Shown in pieces: positions 1 through 5,582 of a stretch of 5,663 nt of DNA. The stretch's first letter is position 1, and the number at the start of each line of letters is the position of its first letter. The DNA is taken from positions 1 through 5,663 of the forward strand of contig CAMZFG010000081.1 of assembly GCA_947306035.1 (NCBI GenBank). Reading direction: 5' to 3'. The notes under the pieces were generated by a model that ran no database searches, had not been told where the DNA came from, and saw only the letters and a program-made list of their open reading frames with translations. The DNA comes from an uncultured Clostridia bacterium. GTDB taxonomy: Bacteria; Bacillota; Clostridia; Oscillospirales; CAG-272. Position numbers and translations under genes: made by a program.

Positions 1-52
1 CGCGGCTCTCTTGAAGAAGCGCACCGACTGCTACTCCGCTTTCTCATCGGTT
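1..52 (-). promoter_or_regulatory. T-box riboswitch, 5' part (Stem I), runs off left edge
   Basis: Read on the minus strand from about base 52 down to 1, the RNA carries the conserved 5' blocks of T-box leaders in the right order: GATGAG (48-43), GGAGTAG (37-31) and AGAGAGCC (11-4). T-box leaders bind a specific uncharged tRNA and switch downstream transcription (or translation) on when that amino acid is scarce. They usually control aminoacyl-tRNA synthetase, amino-acid biosynthesis or transporter genes. Only the start of Stem I is present. The specifier codon, the T-box sequence and the terminator/antiterminator lie beyond the left edge, so the amino acid and the regulated gene cannot be read here. 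The promoter immediately upstream places the transcript start just before the first block, which supports the call. Confidence 0.78.
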
Positions 53-58
53 TAGCTT

Positions 59-87
59 ATGATAGCCGTTTTTTTTGCATTTGTCAA
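59..87 (-). promoter_or_regulatory. Sigma-A promoter of the T-box transcript
   Basis: On the minus strand, TTGACA (plus positions 87-82) is followed by exactly 17 nt and then TATCAT (64-59). This fits the housekeeping sigma-A consensus. Transcription would start near base 52 and run leftwards into the T-box Stem I. The spacer contains a run of eight A residues. Confidence 0.85.
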
Positions 88-119
88 TAGGTTTTCGCAA
101 TTTTCTCAAAAAAACCTAT
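87..119. repeat. Inverted repeat next to the T-box promoter -35 box
   Basis: A perfect 9-bp inverted repeat, ATAGGTTTT (87-95) and AAAACCTAT (111-119), is separated by 15 AT-rich bases. On the minus strand its inner arm touches the -35 box of the T-box promoter and the rest lies upstream, where an activator or repressor might bind. The spacing of the arm centres (24 bp) is a little over two helical turns. It could equally be a chance repeat in AT-rich DNA. No regulator family is recognised. Confidence 0.35.
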
Positions 120-138
120 CAAAGTGTCGCGATAAAGC

Positions 139-169
139 AAAAGACCGACGCGGGGGCGTCGGTCTTTTT
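139..169. terminator. Bidirectional intrinsic terminator after asnA
   Basis: A perfect 9-bp GC-rich stem, GACCGACGC (143-151) and GCGTCGGTC (156-164), closes a GGGG loop. It is flanked by AAAA (139-142) and TTTTT (165-169), so it can work in both directions. It starts 5 bases past the asnA stop codon and insulates asnA from the T-box promoter further left. The U-tract for the asnA transcript is short (four U). Confidence 0.85.
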
Positions 170-174
170 ACGTT

Positions 175-1182
175 TCAAAGCAGGGGGATGCCGGCGGCGG
201 CGGCCGCCGCGATCGTTTCCGCGTCCCAGATGCTGGACTGCACCTCGCCGATGTGGGCGCGGCCGAGCAGCAGCATGCAAAGGCGCGACTGGCCGATGCC
301 GCCGCCGATGGTCAGGGGCAGTTCGCCCGCGAGCAGCATTTTGTGGAACGGCAGTTCGCGCCGCTCCTCACAGCCCGCCAGTTTGAGTTGCTTGTCAAGC
401 GAGGCGGCGTCGACGCGAATGCCCATGGACGAGATCTCCATGGCGCGATCCAGCACGTCGTGATAGAAAAAGAGGTCGCAGTTGAGATCCCAGTCGTCGT
501 AGTCGGGGGCGCGGCCGCCGTGCGGCTTGCCGGAACGCAGTTTGCCGCCGATGCCGATGATGCAGGCGGTGTGATGCTCTCTCACAAACAGGTCTTCCCG
601 CTCGGCGGGGTCTTTGTCGGGCCAGCGGTCTTCCAGTTCCTGCGCGGTGATAAAGGCCACGTCGCGGTCGAGTTCGGTCAGCAGTTGGGGATAGCGCACG
701 CGCAGCTGGTCGCAGGTGTCGCAGATGGCCGCCGCGATGGCGCGCACGATCAGTTTGAGAAAGGGCAGGTTGCGGTTCTCTTTCGTGATGATCTTTTCCC
801 AGTCCCACTGATCCACGTAAATGGAGTGGTAGTTGTCCAGTTCCTCGTCGCGCCGGATGGCGTTCATATCGGTGTAAAGGCCGCCCCCCACGCCGAAGTG
901 ATAGCGCGCCAGCGCCAGGCGCTTCCATTTGGCCAGCGAATGCACCACCTCGGCCTCGGCGCCGATGGCGGGCACGTCGAACGAAACGGGGCGCTCGACG
1001 CCGTTTAAGTTGTCGTTGAGGCCGGAGTCGCCCTTGACGAACAGGGGCGCGGACACTCTTTTCAGATTGAGAGCGGCAGCAAAATTCTCCTGGAACGTCT
1101 GCTTGATATAGGCGATGGCGCGCTGGGTGTCGTAGGCGTCAAGAGTGGGCCGGTAGCCGGCCGGGATACGAATGCCGTTCAC
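175..1182 (-). CDS. asnA: Aspartate-ammonia ligase (asparagine synthetase A)
   Basis: Makes asparagine from aspartate, ammonia and ATP (giving AMP and PPi) in the cytoplasm. The protein has 335 residues, the usual full length for AsnA, which has a class II aminoacyl-tRNA synthetase-like fold. Family motifs are all present in order: [11 protein letters not shown] (51-61), HSLAKWKR (81-88), YVDQWDWE (122-129), the [14 protein letters not shown] block (224-237) with the substrate-binding aspartates, [10 protein letters not shown] (249-258) and [12 protein letters not shown] (293-304), the last being the motif 3-like ATP-binding region. The start is GTG, not ATG. It is fixed by AAAAGGAAG (1199-1191) eight bases upstream and by the N-terminus fitting the family. 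It has its own sigma-A promoter and a ~25-nt leader without a T-box, and ends at a hairpin terminator, so it is probably a single-gene unit. No defects seen. Confidence 0.97.
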   Translation of the reverse strand: MNGIRIPAGYRPTLDAYDTQRAIAYIKQTFQENFAAALNLKRVSAPLFVKGDSGLNDNLNGVERPVSFDVPAIGAEAEVVHSLAKWKRLALARYHFGVGGGLYTDMNAIRRDEELDNYHSIYVDQWDWEKIITKENRNLPFLKLIVRAIAAAICDTCDQLRVRYPQLLTELDRDVAFITAQELEDRWPDKDPAEREDLFVREHHTACIIGIGGKLRSGKPHGGRAPDYDDWDLNCDLFFYHDVLDRAMEISSMGIRVDAASLDKQLKLAGCEERRELPFHKMLLAGELPLTIGGGIGQSRLCMLLLGRAHIGEVQSSIWDAETIAAAAAAGIPLL

Positions 1183-1213
1183 GCTTCACACTTCCTTTTT
1201 TGTAAGATGATTT

Positions 1214-1242
1214 ATTGTAGCACACGAGCGGGGCGCTGTCAA
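1214..1242 (-). promoter_or_regulatory. Sigma-A promoter of asnA
   Basis: On the minus strand, a perfect -35 TTGACA (1242-1237), a 17-nt spacer and a near-perfect -10 TACAAT (1219-1214). The predicted start is near base 1207, giving a leader of about 25 nt that holds little beyond the ribosome binding site. There is therefore no room for a riboswitch or attenuator ahead of asnA. Confidence 0.9.
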
Positions 1243-1262
1243 GGGCGGTCGGCGCAAAAAGC

Positions 1263-1289
1263 ATAGCGGCGGCACTTTGCGCATACAGT
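1263..1289 (+). promoter_or_regulatory. Putative sigma-E (mother-cell sporulation) promoter of the SPOCS/LysM gene
   Basis: CATACAGT (1282-1289) matches the sigma-E -10 consensus CATACANT exactly, and ATA (1263-1265) lies 16 nt upstream, as in the ATA-N16-CATACANT pattern. The same -10 also fits the sigma-K pattern CATANNNTA (1282-1290), but an AC-type -35 is not seen, so sigma-E is preferred. No sigma-A-like promoter is apparent here on the plus strand. Transcription would start near 1296, leaving a short leader with the SD AAGGAG (1306-1311). The match to the sporulation nature of the gene makes it more credible than the short motif alone. Confidence 0.65.
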
Positions 1290-1320
1290 AGAATAACTTT
1301 GAGCAAAGGAGTGGGGAACC

Positions 1321-2847
1321 ATGAAAACCAATCAGGAAAAGAACGCGGCCGCCGTGCTGTGTCTGATCGATCGCACGATACCGCAGGAGTTGAGCGCCGA
1401 ATGCCTGCTGCCCGACTACAAGGGCGCCGTCAGCCGCCTTTTGTGGGTGCGTCCCGCGTTTTGCGAGGCGGGGCATTTCATCGGCGGGGGCCGTGCCGAC
1501 GTCAGCGGACGCGTGCGCTTCGACGCGCTCTATATGAACGCGGAAGGACAGCCGGAAGCGGCCTTTTGCGAGGAAGATTACGCCTTTTCGCTGCCGCTCG
1601 ACCTGACCGGATACGATGTGGACGAGGGCGTGACCTTCGACGTGACCGTGCTGCCGGAATCGGTGGTCACCCGGGTGGCGGCGCCGCGGCGGCTGTCGGT
1701 GCGCTGCCGGTTCTCGGTGCGCGTGCGCGTGTACGCGGAGAGATCGCTGGCGGCCGTGCTGCAGGGCGAACGGACGGACGGCGTGCAAACGCTGTGCGAC
1801 AAGGCGGAATACGGGCGGCACTTTGCGGGGCAGGGCAGCGCCGAGGTGACGGGCGAGGTGCCCTTTGAGGGCGGCGGCGAGCCGGTGGTGCTCGCTTCGC
1901 GCGGCACGGTCTGCCTGCCCGACGTGACCGCCGCGGCAGACGGGGTGCGCTGTGCCGGTGAGGTCGTCGTCACGCTGCTCTGCCGCCGCGAAGGAGAAAA
2001 CGAAGAGGCGCCGTTCACCCTGCAGAAGCGACTGCCCTTTGAGGAACTGATCGCCGCGGACGGCGTGACCTCGGAGTGCGGCGCGGCCGCCGAGGGGGAA
2101 GTGACGGAGATCCGCGTCGACGTCGGAGAGGGCGCGTTGTCGGTCACGGCCGCGGTGCGCCTTTCGGTCACGGCCACGGTGACGGATCCCGTGCTGTACG
2201 TGCGCGATCTGTTTTTGCCCGGTATGGCGGCGGACTGCCGCGTCGAGGAGACCGCGCTGCCCGCGCCGGGCGCTTCGTTCAACCGGCATTTCAGCATAGC
2301 CGGGGTCTGCCGCGAGGGCGCGCTGCCCGCGGGCGCCGCCCTGATCGATGCCTTCGGCGAGGCAGGGATCACCGAGAAAACGGTGGAGGAGGGCCGCACC
2401 GCGCTGGCGGGCACCGTCACCTGCCACCTTCTCTATCGCGCGGGCGCCGAATACGCCGCGGGCGAGACCGATTTCACCTTCCGCGTCTTCGTCGACGGCG
2501 ACCTTTCCTCGGCAGACGTGCGCGCCTCGGTGCCGCTTTTGCGCCTGTCGGAAGAGGGCGGGGCCTTGCGCGCGGACGGCGAACTGCAGTTGGCGATCAC
2601 GGCGGGCGGCGCCGTCACGGTGTCCCGCGTGGCGGGCGCCTCGTTCCGACCGGCGCCGGTCGAACGGCACGCCGATATGGAACTCGTGTACCCCGCGCCG
2701 GGCGAAACGCTTTGGAGCGTGGCGGCCCGCTGCGGCGTTTCTCCCGCCGCCCTTGCCGCCGAAAACGGCATCGAGGGCGAAGACCCCGGCAGCAAAACCT
2801 CGCTCGACGGCGTGCGCCGATTGCTGATCCCGCAGGACCGCGCGTAA
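1321..2847 (+). CDS. SPOCS (DUF3794) repeat protein with C-terminal LysM, SipL-like
   Basis: A 508-residue protein without a signal peptide or membrane segment. I see about three diverged SPOCS/DUF3794 repeats, each ending in a strand pair and an acidic turn before a PF or F-rich strand: around 58-95 (VSGRVRFDALYMNAEGQ), 190-243 (GEVVVTLLCRREGEN, then LPFEEL) and 355-394 (GTVTCHLLYRAG, then FTFRVFVDGDL). Residues 454-505 form a LysM domain (PGETLWSVAARCGVSPAALAAENG). This architecture is that of SipL of Clostridioides difficile, a mother-cell protein that binds SpoIVA during spore coat assembly; LysM domains otherwise bind peptidoglycan or chitin-like glycans. ATG start with AAGGAG nine bases upstream, behind a sigma-E-like promoter. 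It is divergent from asnA and appears monocistronic. Family membership is firm; being the functional SipL orthologue rather than a paralogue is inference. Confidence 0.88.
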   Translation: MKTNQEKNAAAVLCLIDRTIPQELSAECLLPDYKGAVSRLLWVRPAFCEAGHFIGGGRADVSGRVRFDALYMNAEGQPEAAFCEEDYAFSLPLDLTGYDVDEGVTFDVTVLPESVVTRVAAPRRLSVRCRFSVRVRVYAERSLAAVLQGERTDGVQTLCDKAEYGRHFAGQGSAEVTGEVPFEGGGEPVVLASRGTVCLPDVTAAADGVRCAGEVVVTLLCRREGENEEAPFTLQKRLPFEELIAADGVTSECGAAAEGEVTEIRVDVGEGALSVTAAVRLSVTATVTDPVLYVRDLFLPGMAADCRVEETALPAPGASFNRHFSIAGVCREGALPAGAALIDAFGEAGITEKTVEEGRTALAGTVTCHLLYRAGAEYAAGETDFTFRVFVDGDLSSADVRASVPLLRLSEEGGALRADGELQLAITAGGAVTVSRVAGASFRPAPVERHADMELVYPAPGETLWSVAARCGVSPAALAAENGIEGEDPGSKTSLDGVRRLLIPQDRA

Positions 2848-2865
2848 GACCTTTCATATTATTGA

Positions 2866-2880
2866 TGCGCGCGCCGCGCA
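2866..2880 (+). other. Small GC hairpin after the SPOCS/LysM gene
   Basis: TGCGCG (2866-2871) and CGCGCA (2875-2880) form a perfect 6-bp stem with a 3-nt loop, 18 bases past the stop codon. No T-run follows, so it is not a classical intrinsic terminator. It may protect the 3' end of the mRNA or be a by-product of GC-rich sequence. Confidence 0.3.
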
Positions 2881-2903
2881 CGCGACAAAACGGCGCTTAT
2901 TTG

Positions 2904-2944
2904 TAACAAAACTGTGTACGCAAAGCGTATAGAGTGTTATTTTT
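2904..2944 (+). terminator. Possible intrinsic terminator of the SPOCS/LysM gene
   Basis: An outer stem TAACA (2904-2908) / TGTTA (2935-2939) encloses CT/AG pairs and an inner 7-bp stem TGTACGC (2915-2921) / GCGTATA (2925-2931, one G-U pair) with an AAA loop. TTTTT (2940-2944) follows directly. The stem is interrupted (AAA bulge, G-G mismatch) and rather AU-rich, so it is weaker than the other terminators in this window. It is the best candidate between the two genes. Confidence 0.45.
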
Positions 2945-2957
2945 GCACATTTTACAC

Positions 2958-2983
2958 AAAAAACCGCCGCGGCGGCAAAAAAA
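2958..2983. repeat. GC palindrome between two A-tracts, upstream of a strong promoter
   Basis: The perfect 12-bp palindrome CCGCCGCGGCGG (2964-2975) sits between A6 (2958-2963) and A7 (2977-2983). The second A-tract ends four bases before the -35 box, where an UP-element subsite could contact RNA polymerase. The tract centres are about 20 bp apart, close to two helical turns, so bending is possible. The palindrome could also be a dyad operator. On the minus strand it resembles a terminator (palindrome then T6), but no minus-strand gene ends here. Confidence 0.35.
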
Positions 2984-2987
2984 CTTA

Positions 2988-3016
2988 TTGACAACGAGCA
3001 GAAAATGGTTTATAAT
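2988..3016 (+). promoter_or_regulatory. Perfect-consensus sigma-A promoter of the lamin-tail protein gene
   Basis: TTGACA (2988-2993), a 17-nt spacer and TATAAT (3011-3016): both hexamers and the spacing match the consensus exactly. With the A7 tract just upstream this predicts high vegetative expression. The transcript should start near 3023, giving a ~29-nt leader with the extended SD AAGGAAGGTG (3035-3044). Confidence 0.93.
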
Positions 3017-3051
3017 GTGAGTACCAAAATAGATAAGGAAGGTGCTTACCT

Positions 3052-4479
3052 ATGCGCAAAATTTTAGCAACCGTTTTGGCAGTTGTGATGCTGGTCGGCG
3101 TGTTTGCGGCTGTTCCCGCGTTTGCCACGCCCGCCACCACGTTCGACAACTCGACCGAGGCCGACGTGCCGAACGTCATTGCGACCGAGATCATGCCGAA
3201 CCCCGCCGGAAAAGGCGATGCCTGGGAGTTCATCGAGTTCTACAACCGCGGCGACGCGGCCGTCAACTTCTACGACCTGTCGCTGCTCCGTTCGCCGAAC
3301 TACGCCACCAAACCGGCTCTCAGCCAGGATGATCCCTACTACACGTACAAAGACATGTGGCGGACCACCAGAAAGTTCCAGGCCAAGGTCGACATCACGA
3401 CCGGCGCCGTGACCATTCCCGCCGAAGAAAACGTGCAACTGAGTACCGGCGTGGTGCTGAACAACCCCGCCGACGGCACCGTGGCCGCGCACTCCTTTGC
3501 CATCATTCTGGTCCTGAACAAAGATGCGGTCAACGCTATCAACGAAGAGGCGGCCGAGTACGTGGACGTTCCCGCCGATCTGCCCCGCATCATGTTCCGC
3601 ACAAAATTCAACGTTCCCGCCAGCGTTCCGATCTTCTACATTTGGGGCCACACCGCCCTCAATGACGACGGCACCATCAAGAACAACGAGTTCGCCATCG
3701 AAGACTGCCCCAAAGGCACGCCTGCCGGCTTTATGATGGCCCTGGCCGACAACACCTTTGATCTGGATGCCGACACCGGCGCCAGCAACAAAGTGAAATC
3801 TCTGTTCGCCTACGGCGTCAACCAGATCATGTACTATAACGGCGCGGATTCCGACGGCAAAGCGTACGTCTACGTCCCTGCCGATCAGGTTCCCGAAGTT
3901 GCCAACCGCCAGGCGAAGAAGACCAACGAAACGGCCCCCGACTATGCCTGGGGCGGCTACGTTGAATCGTATCGTCAGGCCGGTATGGCCGACGGCCAGG
4001 CGAGCCCCACCCCCGGCAAGATGGAAGCCTACCAGTGGTACTACGTCGATCGCGACAACGCGCCCGCCGATATCAAGGGCACCGATCCCGACTGGGGCCC
4101 CAAGGCCGTGGCGGAATGGGCCAGCGTGGCCAGCCCTGACGGCGGCATCGACCAGAACCGTCAGACCGACGAGCCGGACGACATCGAGATCAACCTCGAG
4201 TCCCGCGAAGACAAAGAGAACAGACTGCTCGGCAACAAGAAGACCGGCAGCAGAACGGCTAACGCGAGCGGCGAAGGCGACGAGACCGCTTCCAAGGGTC
4301 TGCCCACCGGCGCGCTGATCGGCATTATCGCCGGCGGCGTGGTGCTGGCGGCTGCCGTTGTGGTCGCGGTGCTGATCGTTCTCAAGAAGAAGAAGGCCGC
4401 TCCCGCCGTGGAGGAGGCCCCCACCGAGGAAACGCCTGTTGAAGAAGCTCCCGCTGAGGACGAGAACAAAGAAGAATAA
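3052..4479 (+). CDS. Exported, membrane-anchored protein with lamin-tail-like domain
   Basis: 475 residues. Residues 1-25 are a classical signal peptide (MRK, hydrophobic core, AFA cleavage site before T26). From 42 the sequence follows the lamin-tail domain pattern: VIATEIMPNP (42-51), then WEFIEFYNRGDAAVNFYDLSL (58-78), and the domain seems to close at ASPTPGK (317-323), the usual end motif. This span of ~280 residues is about twice a typical lamin-tail domain, so it holds insertions. An acidic/polar linker (about 345-415) leads to a transmembrane helix (420-444), then KKKK and a 27-residue tail rich in E, A, P with repeated VEEAP/TEETP units, expected in the cytoplasm. Bacterial lamin-tail domains occur in many surface proteins and nucleases, with a presumed binding role; no catalytic domain is seen here. 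The function is unknown. It sits in its own unit between a perfect promoter and a strong terminator, so it is probably an abundant surface protein. ATG start with SD seven bases upstream. Confidence 0.85.
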   Translation: MRKILATVLAVVMLVGVFAAVPAFATPATTFDNSTEADVPNVIATEIMPNPAGKGDAWEFIEFYNRGDAAVNFYDLSLLRSPNYATKPALSQDDPYYTYKDMWRTTRKFQAKVDITTGAVTIPAEENVQLSTGVVLNNPADGTVAAHSFAIILVLNKDAVNAINEEAAEYVDVPADLPRIMFRTKFNVPASVPIFYIWGHTALNDDGTIKNNEFAIEDCPKGTPAGFMMALADNTFDLDADTGASNKVKSLFAYGVNQIMYYNGADSDGKAYVYVPADQVPEVANRQAKKTNETAPDYAWGGYVESYRQAGMADGQASPTPGKMEAYQWYYVDRDNAPADIKGTDPDWGPKAVAEWASVASPDGGIDQNRQTDEPDDIEINLESREDKENRLLGNKKTGSRTANASGEGDETASKGLPTGALIGIIAGGVVLAAAVVVAVLIVLKKKKAAPAVEEAPTEETPVEEAPAEDENKEE

Positions 4480-4502
4480 TCAAGCGCGGTTGAATGCCGC
4501 CT

Positions 4503-4535
4503 GGGGCTGTCACCGTGGGTGACAGCCCCGCTTTT
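4503..4535 (+). terminator. Strong intrinsic terminator after the lamin-tail protein gene
   Basis: A perfect 12-bp stem, GGGGCTGTCACC (4503-4514) and GGTGACAGCCCC (4518-4529), with a GTG loop, followed by GC and TTTT (4532-4535). It begins 23 bases after the stop codon. The U-tract is short and offset by two bases, so some readthrough into the next gene is possible. Confidence 0.88.
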
Positions 4536-4550
4536 ATAAAATTTATAAAA
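4533..4550 (+). repeat. Tandem 9-bp repeat TTTATAAAA x2 before the isomerase gene
   Basis: TTTATAAAA occurs twice head to tail (4533-4541 and 4542-4550), right after the terminator hairpin and before the SD AAGGAAAGG (4552-4560). Each copy contains a TATAAA that resembles a -10 box, but no convincing -35 lies at 16-18 nt; GTGACA (4519-4524) is 19 nt from the second copy and sits inside the terminator stem. It may be a weak promoter, an unstructured AU-rich ribosome landing site, or a simple slippage duplication. Confidence 0.4.
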
Positions 4551-4569
4551 TAAGGAAAGGAACCGATAT

Positions 4570-5538
4570 ATGAAACTCTCCGTTCTGGCCAATCTGTACG
4601 GCAGCAAACCCCTGGATGAAACGCTCTCCATTCTGACCTCGCTCGGCGTTCACACCGTTGAGATCGGCGCCGGCGGCTATCCCGGCAAGGCGCATTGCGA
4701 CCCCGAGGCCCTTCTGGCCGACCCGAAAAAACTGGAGGCGTTCAAAAAGACGTTCAAAAAATACGACGTCGAGATCTGCGCGCTGGCCGCGCACGGCAAC
4801 GCCCTGCACCCCGACAAAGCCGTGGCCGCGCAGTTCGACAAGGATTTTCGCAACGCCGTTCTGCTGGCCGAAAAACTGGGCGTAGACACCGTGGTCACTT
4901 TCTCCGGCTGCCCCGGCGACTGCGAAACGGCCAAGTACCCCAACTGGGTGACCTGCCCCTGGCCCGAGGACTTTCTCAAGATCCTCGACTGGCAATGGAA
5001 CGAAAAACTCATTCCGTACTGGAAAGAGGCGGGCGCGTTTGCCCTCGCTCACCACGTGCCGCACATCGCGTTTGAAATGCACCCCGGCTTTTGCGTCTAC
5101 AACCCCGAAACGCTCTTAAAACTCCGCGCCGCCGTGGGCGACGTCATCGGCGCCAACCTCGACCCCTCGCACCTGATCTGGCAGGGCATCGATCCCGTGG
5201 CCGCCGTGCGGGCGCTGGCCGGCGCGATCTACCACGTGCACGCCAAAGATACCAAAGTCGATCGCTATAACACCGCCGTCAACGGCGTGCTGGATACCAA
5301 GCACTACAGCGACGAACTGCACCGCTCCTGGGTGTTCCGCACCGTGGGCTTCGGCAACGGCGAGACCTACTGGCGCGACTTTGTCAGCAACCTGCGTCTC
5401 GTCGGCTACGACCGCGTGCTGTCCATCGAGCATGAGGACAGCGTCATGACCATTGACGAGGGGCTGAAAAAAGCCGTCGATTTTCTCGGCGGCATCATCA
5501 TCCGCGAGGAAAAGCCGACCACCATGTCCTGGGCGTGA
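4570..5538 (+). CDS. Sugar phosphate isomerase/epimerase (xylose isomerase-like TIM barrel)
   Basis: A 322-residue soluble protein of the AP endonuclease 2/xylose isomerase-like superfamily (COG1082-type), members of which interconvert sugars or inositols with a divalent metal at the mouth of a TIM barrel. The expected metal and proton-transfer residues are visible at the ends of successive strands: E169 in AFEMHPGF, D198 and H201 in NLDPSHLIW, H224 and D227 in YHVHAKD, and E287 in SIEHED. A further H75 lies in LAAHGNALHP. Length and motifs are complete, so it should be active, but the substrate cannot be told; relatives often sit next to Gfo/Idh/MocA dehydrogenases, and none is in this window. 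Start ATG with AAGGAAAGG nine bases upstream. It lies 90 bases downstream of the lamin-tail gene across a terminator, without a clear promoter, so expression may depend on readthrough. It ends at a strong terminator. Confidence 0.9.
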   Translation: MKLSVLANLYGSKPLDETLSILTSLGVHTVEIGAGGYPGKAHCDPEALLADPKKLEAFKKTFKKYDVEICALAAHGNALHPDKAVAAQFDKDFRNAVLLAEKLGVDTVVTFSGCPGDCETAKYPNWVTCPWPEDFLKILDWQWNEKLIPYWKEAGAFALAHHVPHIAFEMHPGFCVYNPETLLKLRAAVGDVIGANLDPSHLIWQGIDPVAAVRALAGAIYHVHAKDTKVDRYNTAVNGVLDTKHYSDELHRSWVFRTVGFGNGETYWRDFVSNLRLVGYDRVLSIEHEDSVMTIDEGLKKAVDFLGGIIIREEKPTTMSWA

Positions 5539-5552
5539 TACGACCCGAAGAC

Positions 5553-5582
5553 AAAAAAAGACCCCGAACGGGGTCTTTTTTT
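5553..5582. terminator. Bidirectional intrinsic terminator between convergent genes
   Basis: GACCCC (5560-5565) and GGGGTC (5570-5575) form the core stem around GAAC, flanked by A7 (5553-5559) and T7 (5576-5582). The run of T serves the isomerase transcript, and the run of A gives a U7 tract for the minus-strand gene arriving from the right. The T-run overlaps the stop codon of that minus-strand gene by two bases, a compact convergent arrangement. Confidence 0.92.

Noticed and set aside
139..169. Short CRISPR-like or mobile-element inverted repeat
   Set aside because: Single hairpin with flanking A and T runs right after a stop codon; a terminator explains it fully and no repeat-spacer series exists in the window.
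253..1008. 251-codon open frame on the plus strand, antisense to asnA
   Set aside because: It mirrors the asnA coding frame, has no family motif, and asnA is unmistakable on the other strand.
1183..1207. T-box or attenuator in front of asnA
   Set aside because: The predicted leader is only about 25 nt, too short for any such RNA structure.
1186..2670. 494-codon open frame on the minus strand, antisense to the SPOCS/LysM gene
   Set aside because: Arg/His/Ala/Gly-rich translation without recognisable domains, lying over a gene with clear SPOCS and LysM motifs. Long antisense frames are expected in DNA this GC-rich. It also ends inside the divergent promoter region.
2076..2906. 276-codon Arg-rich frame overlapping the end of the SPOCS/LysM gene in another frame
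   Set aside because: Low-complexity arginine/glycine translation typical of a shifted frame in GC-rich DNA; no ribosome binding site or domain.
2964..2983. Minus-strand terminator formed by the CCGCCGCGGCGG palindrome and T6
   Set aside because: No minus-strand gene ends here, and a perfect palindrome leaves only a 4-bp stem once a 4-nt loop is allowed.
4297..4479. Sortase (LPXTG) cell-wall anchor in the lamin-tail protein
   Set aside because: The motif is LPTG, lacking the variable residue, and the tail after the membrane helix is about 30 residues long and acidic rather than a short basic tail.
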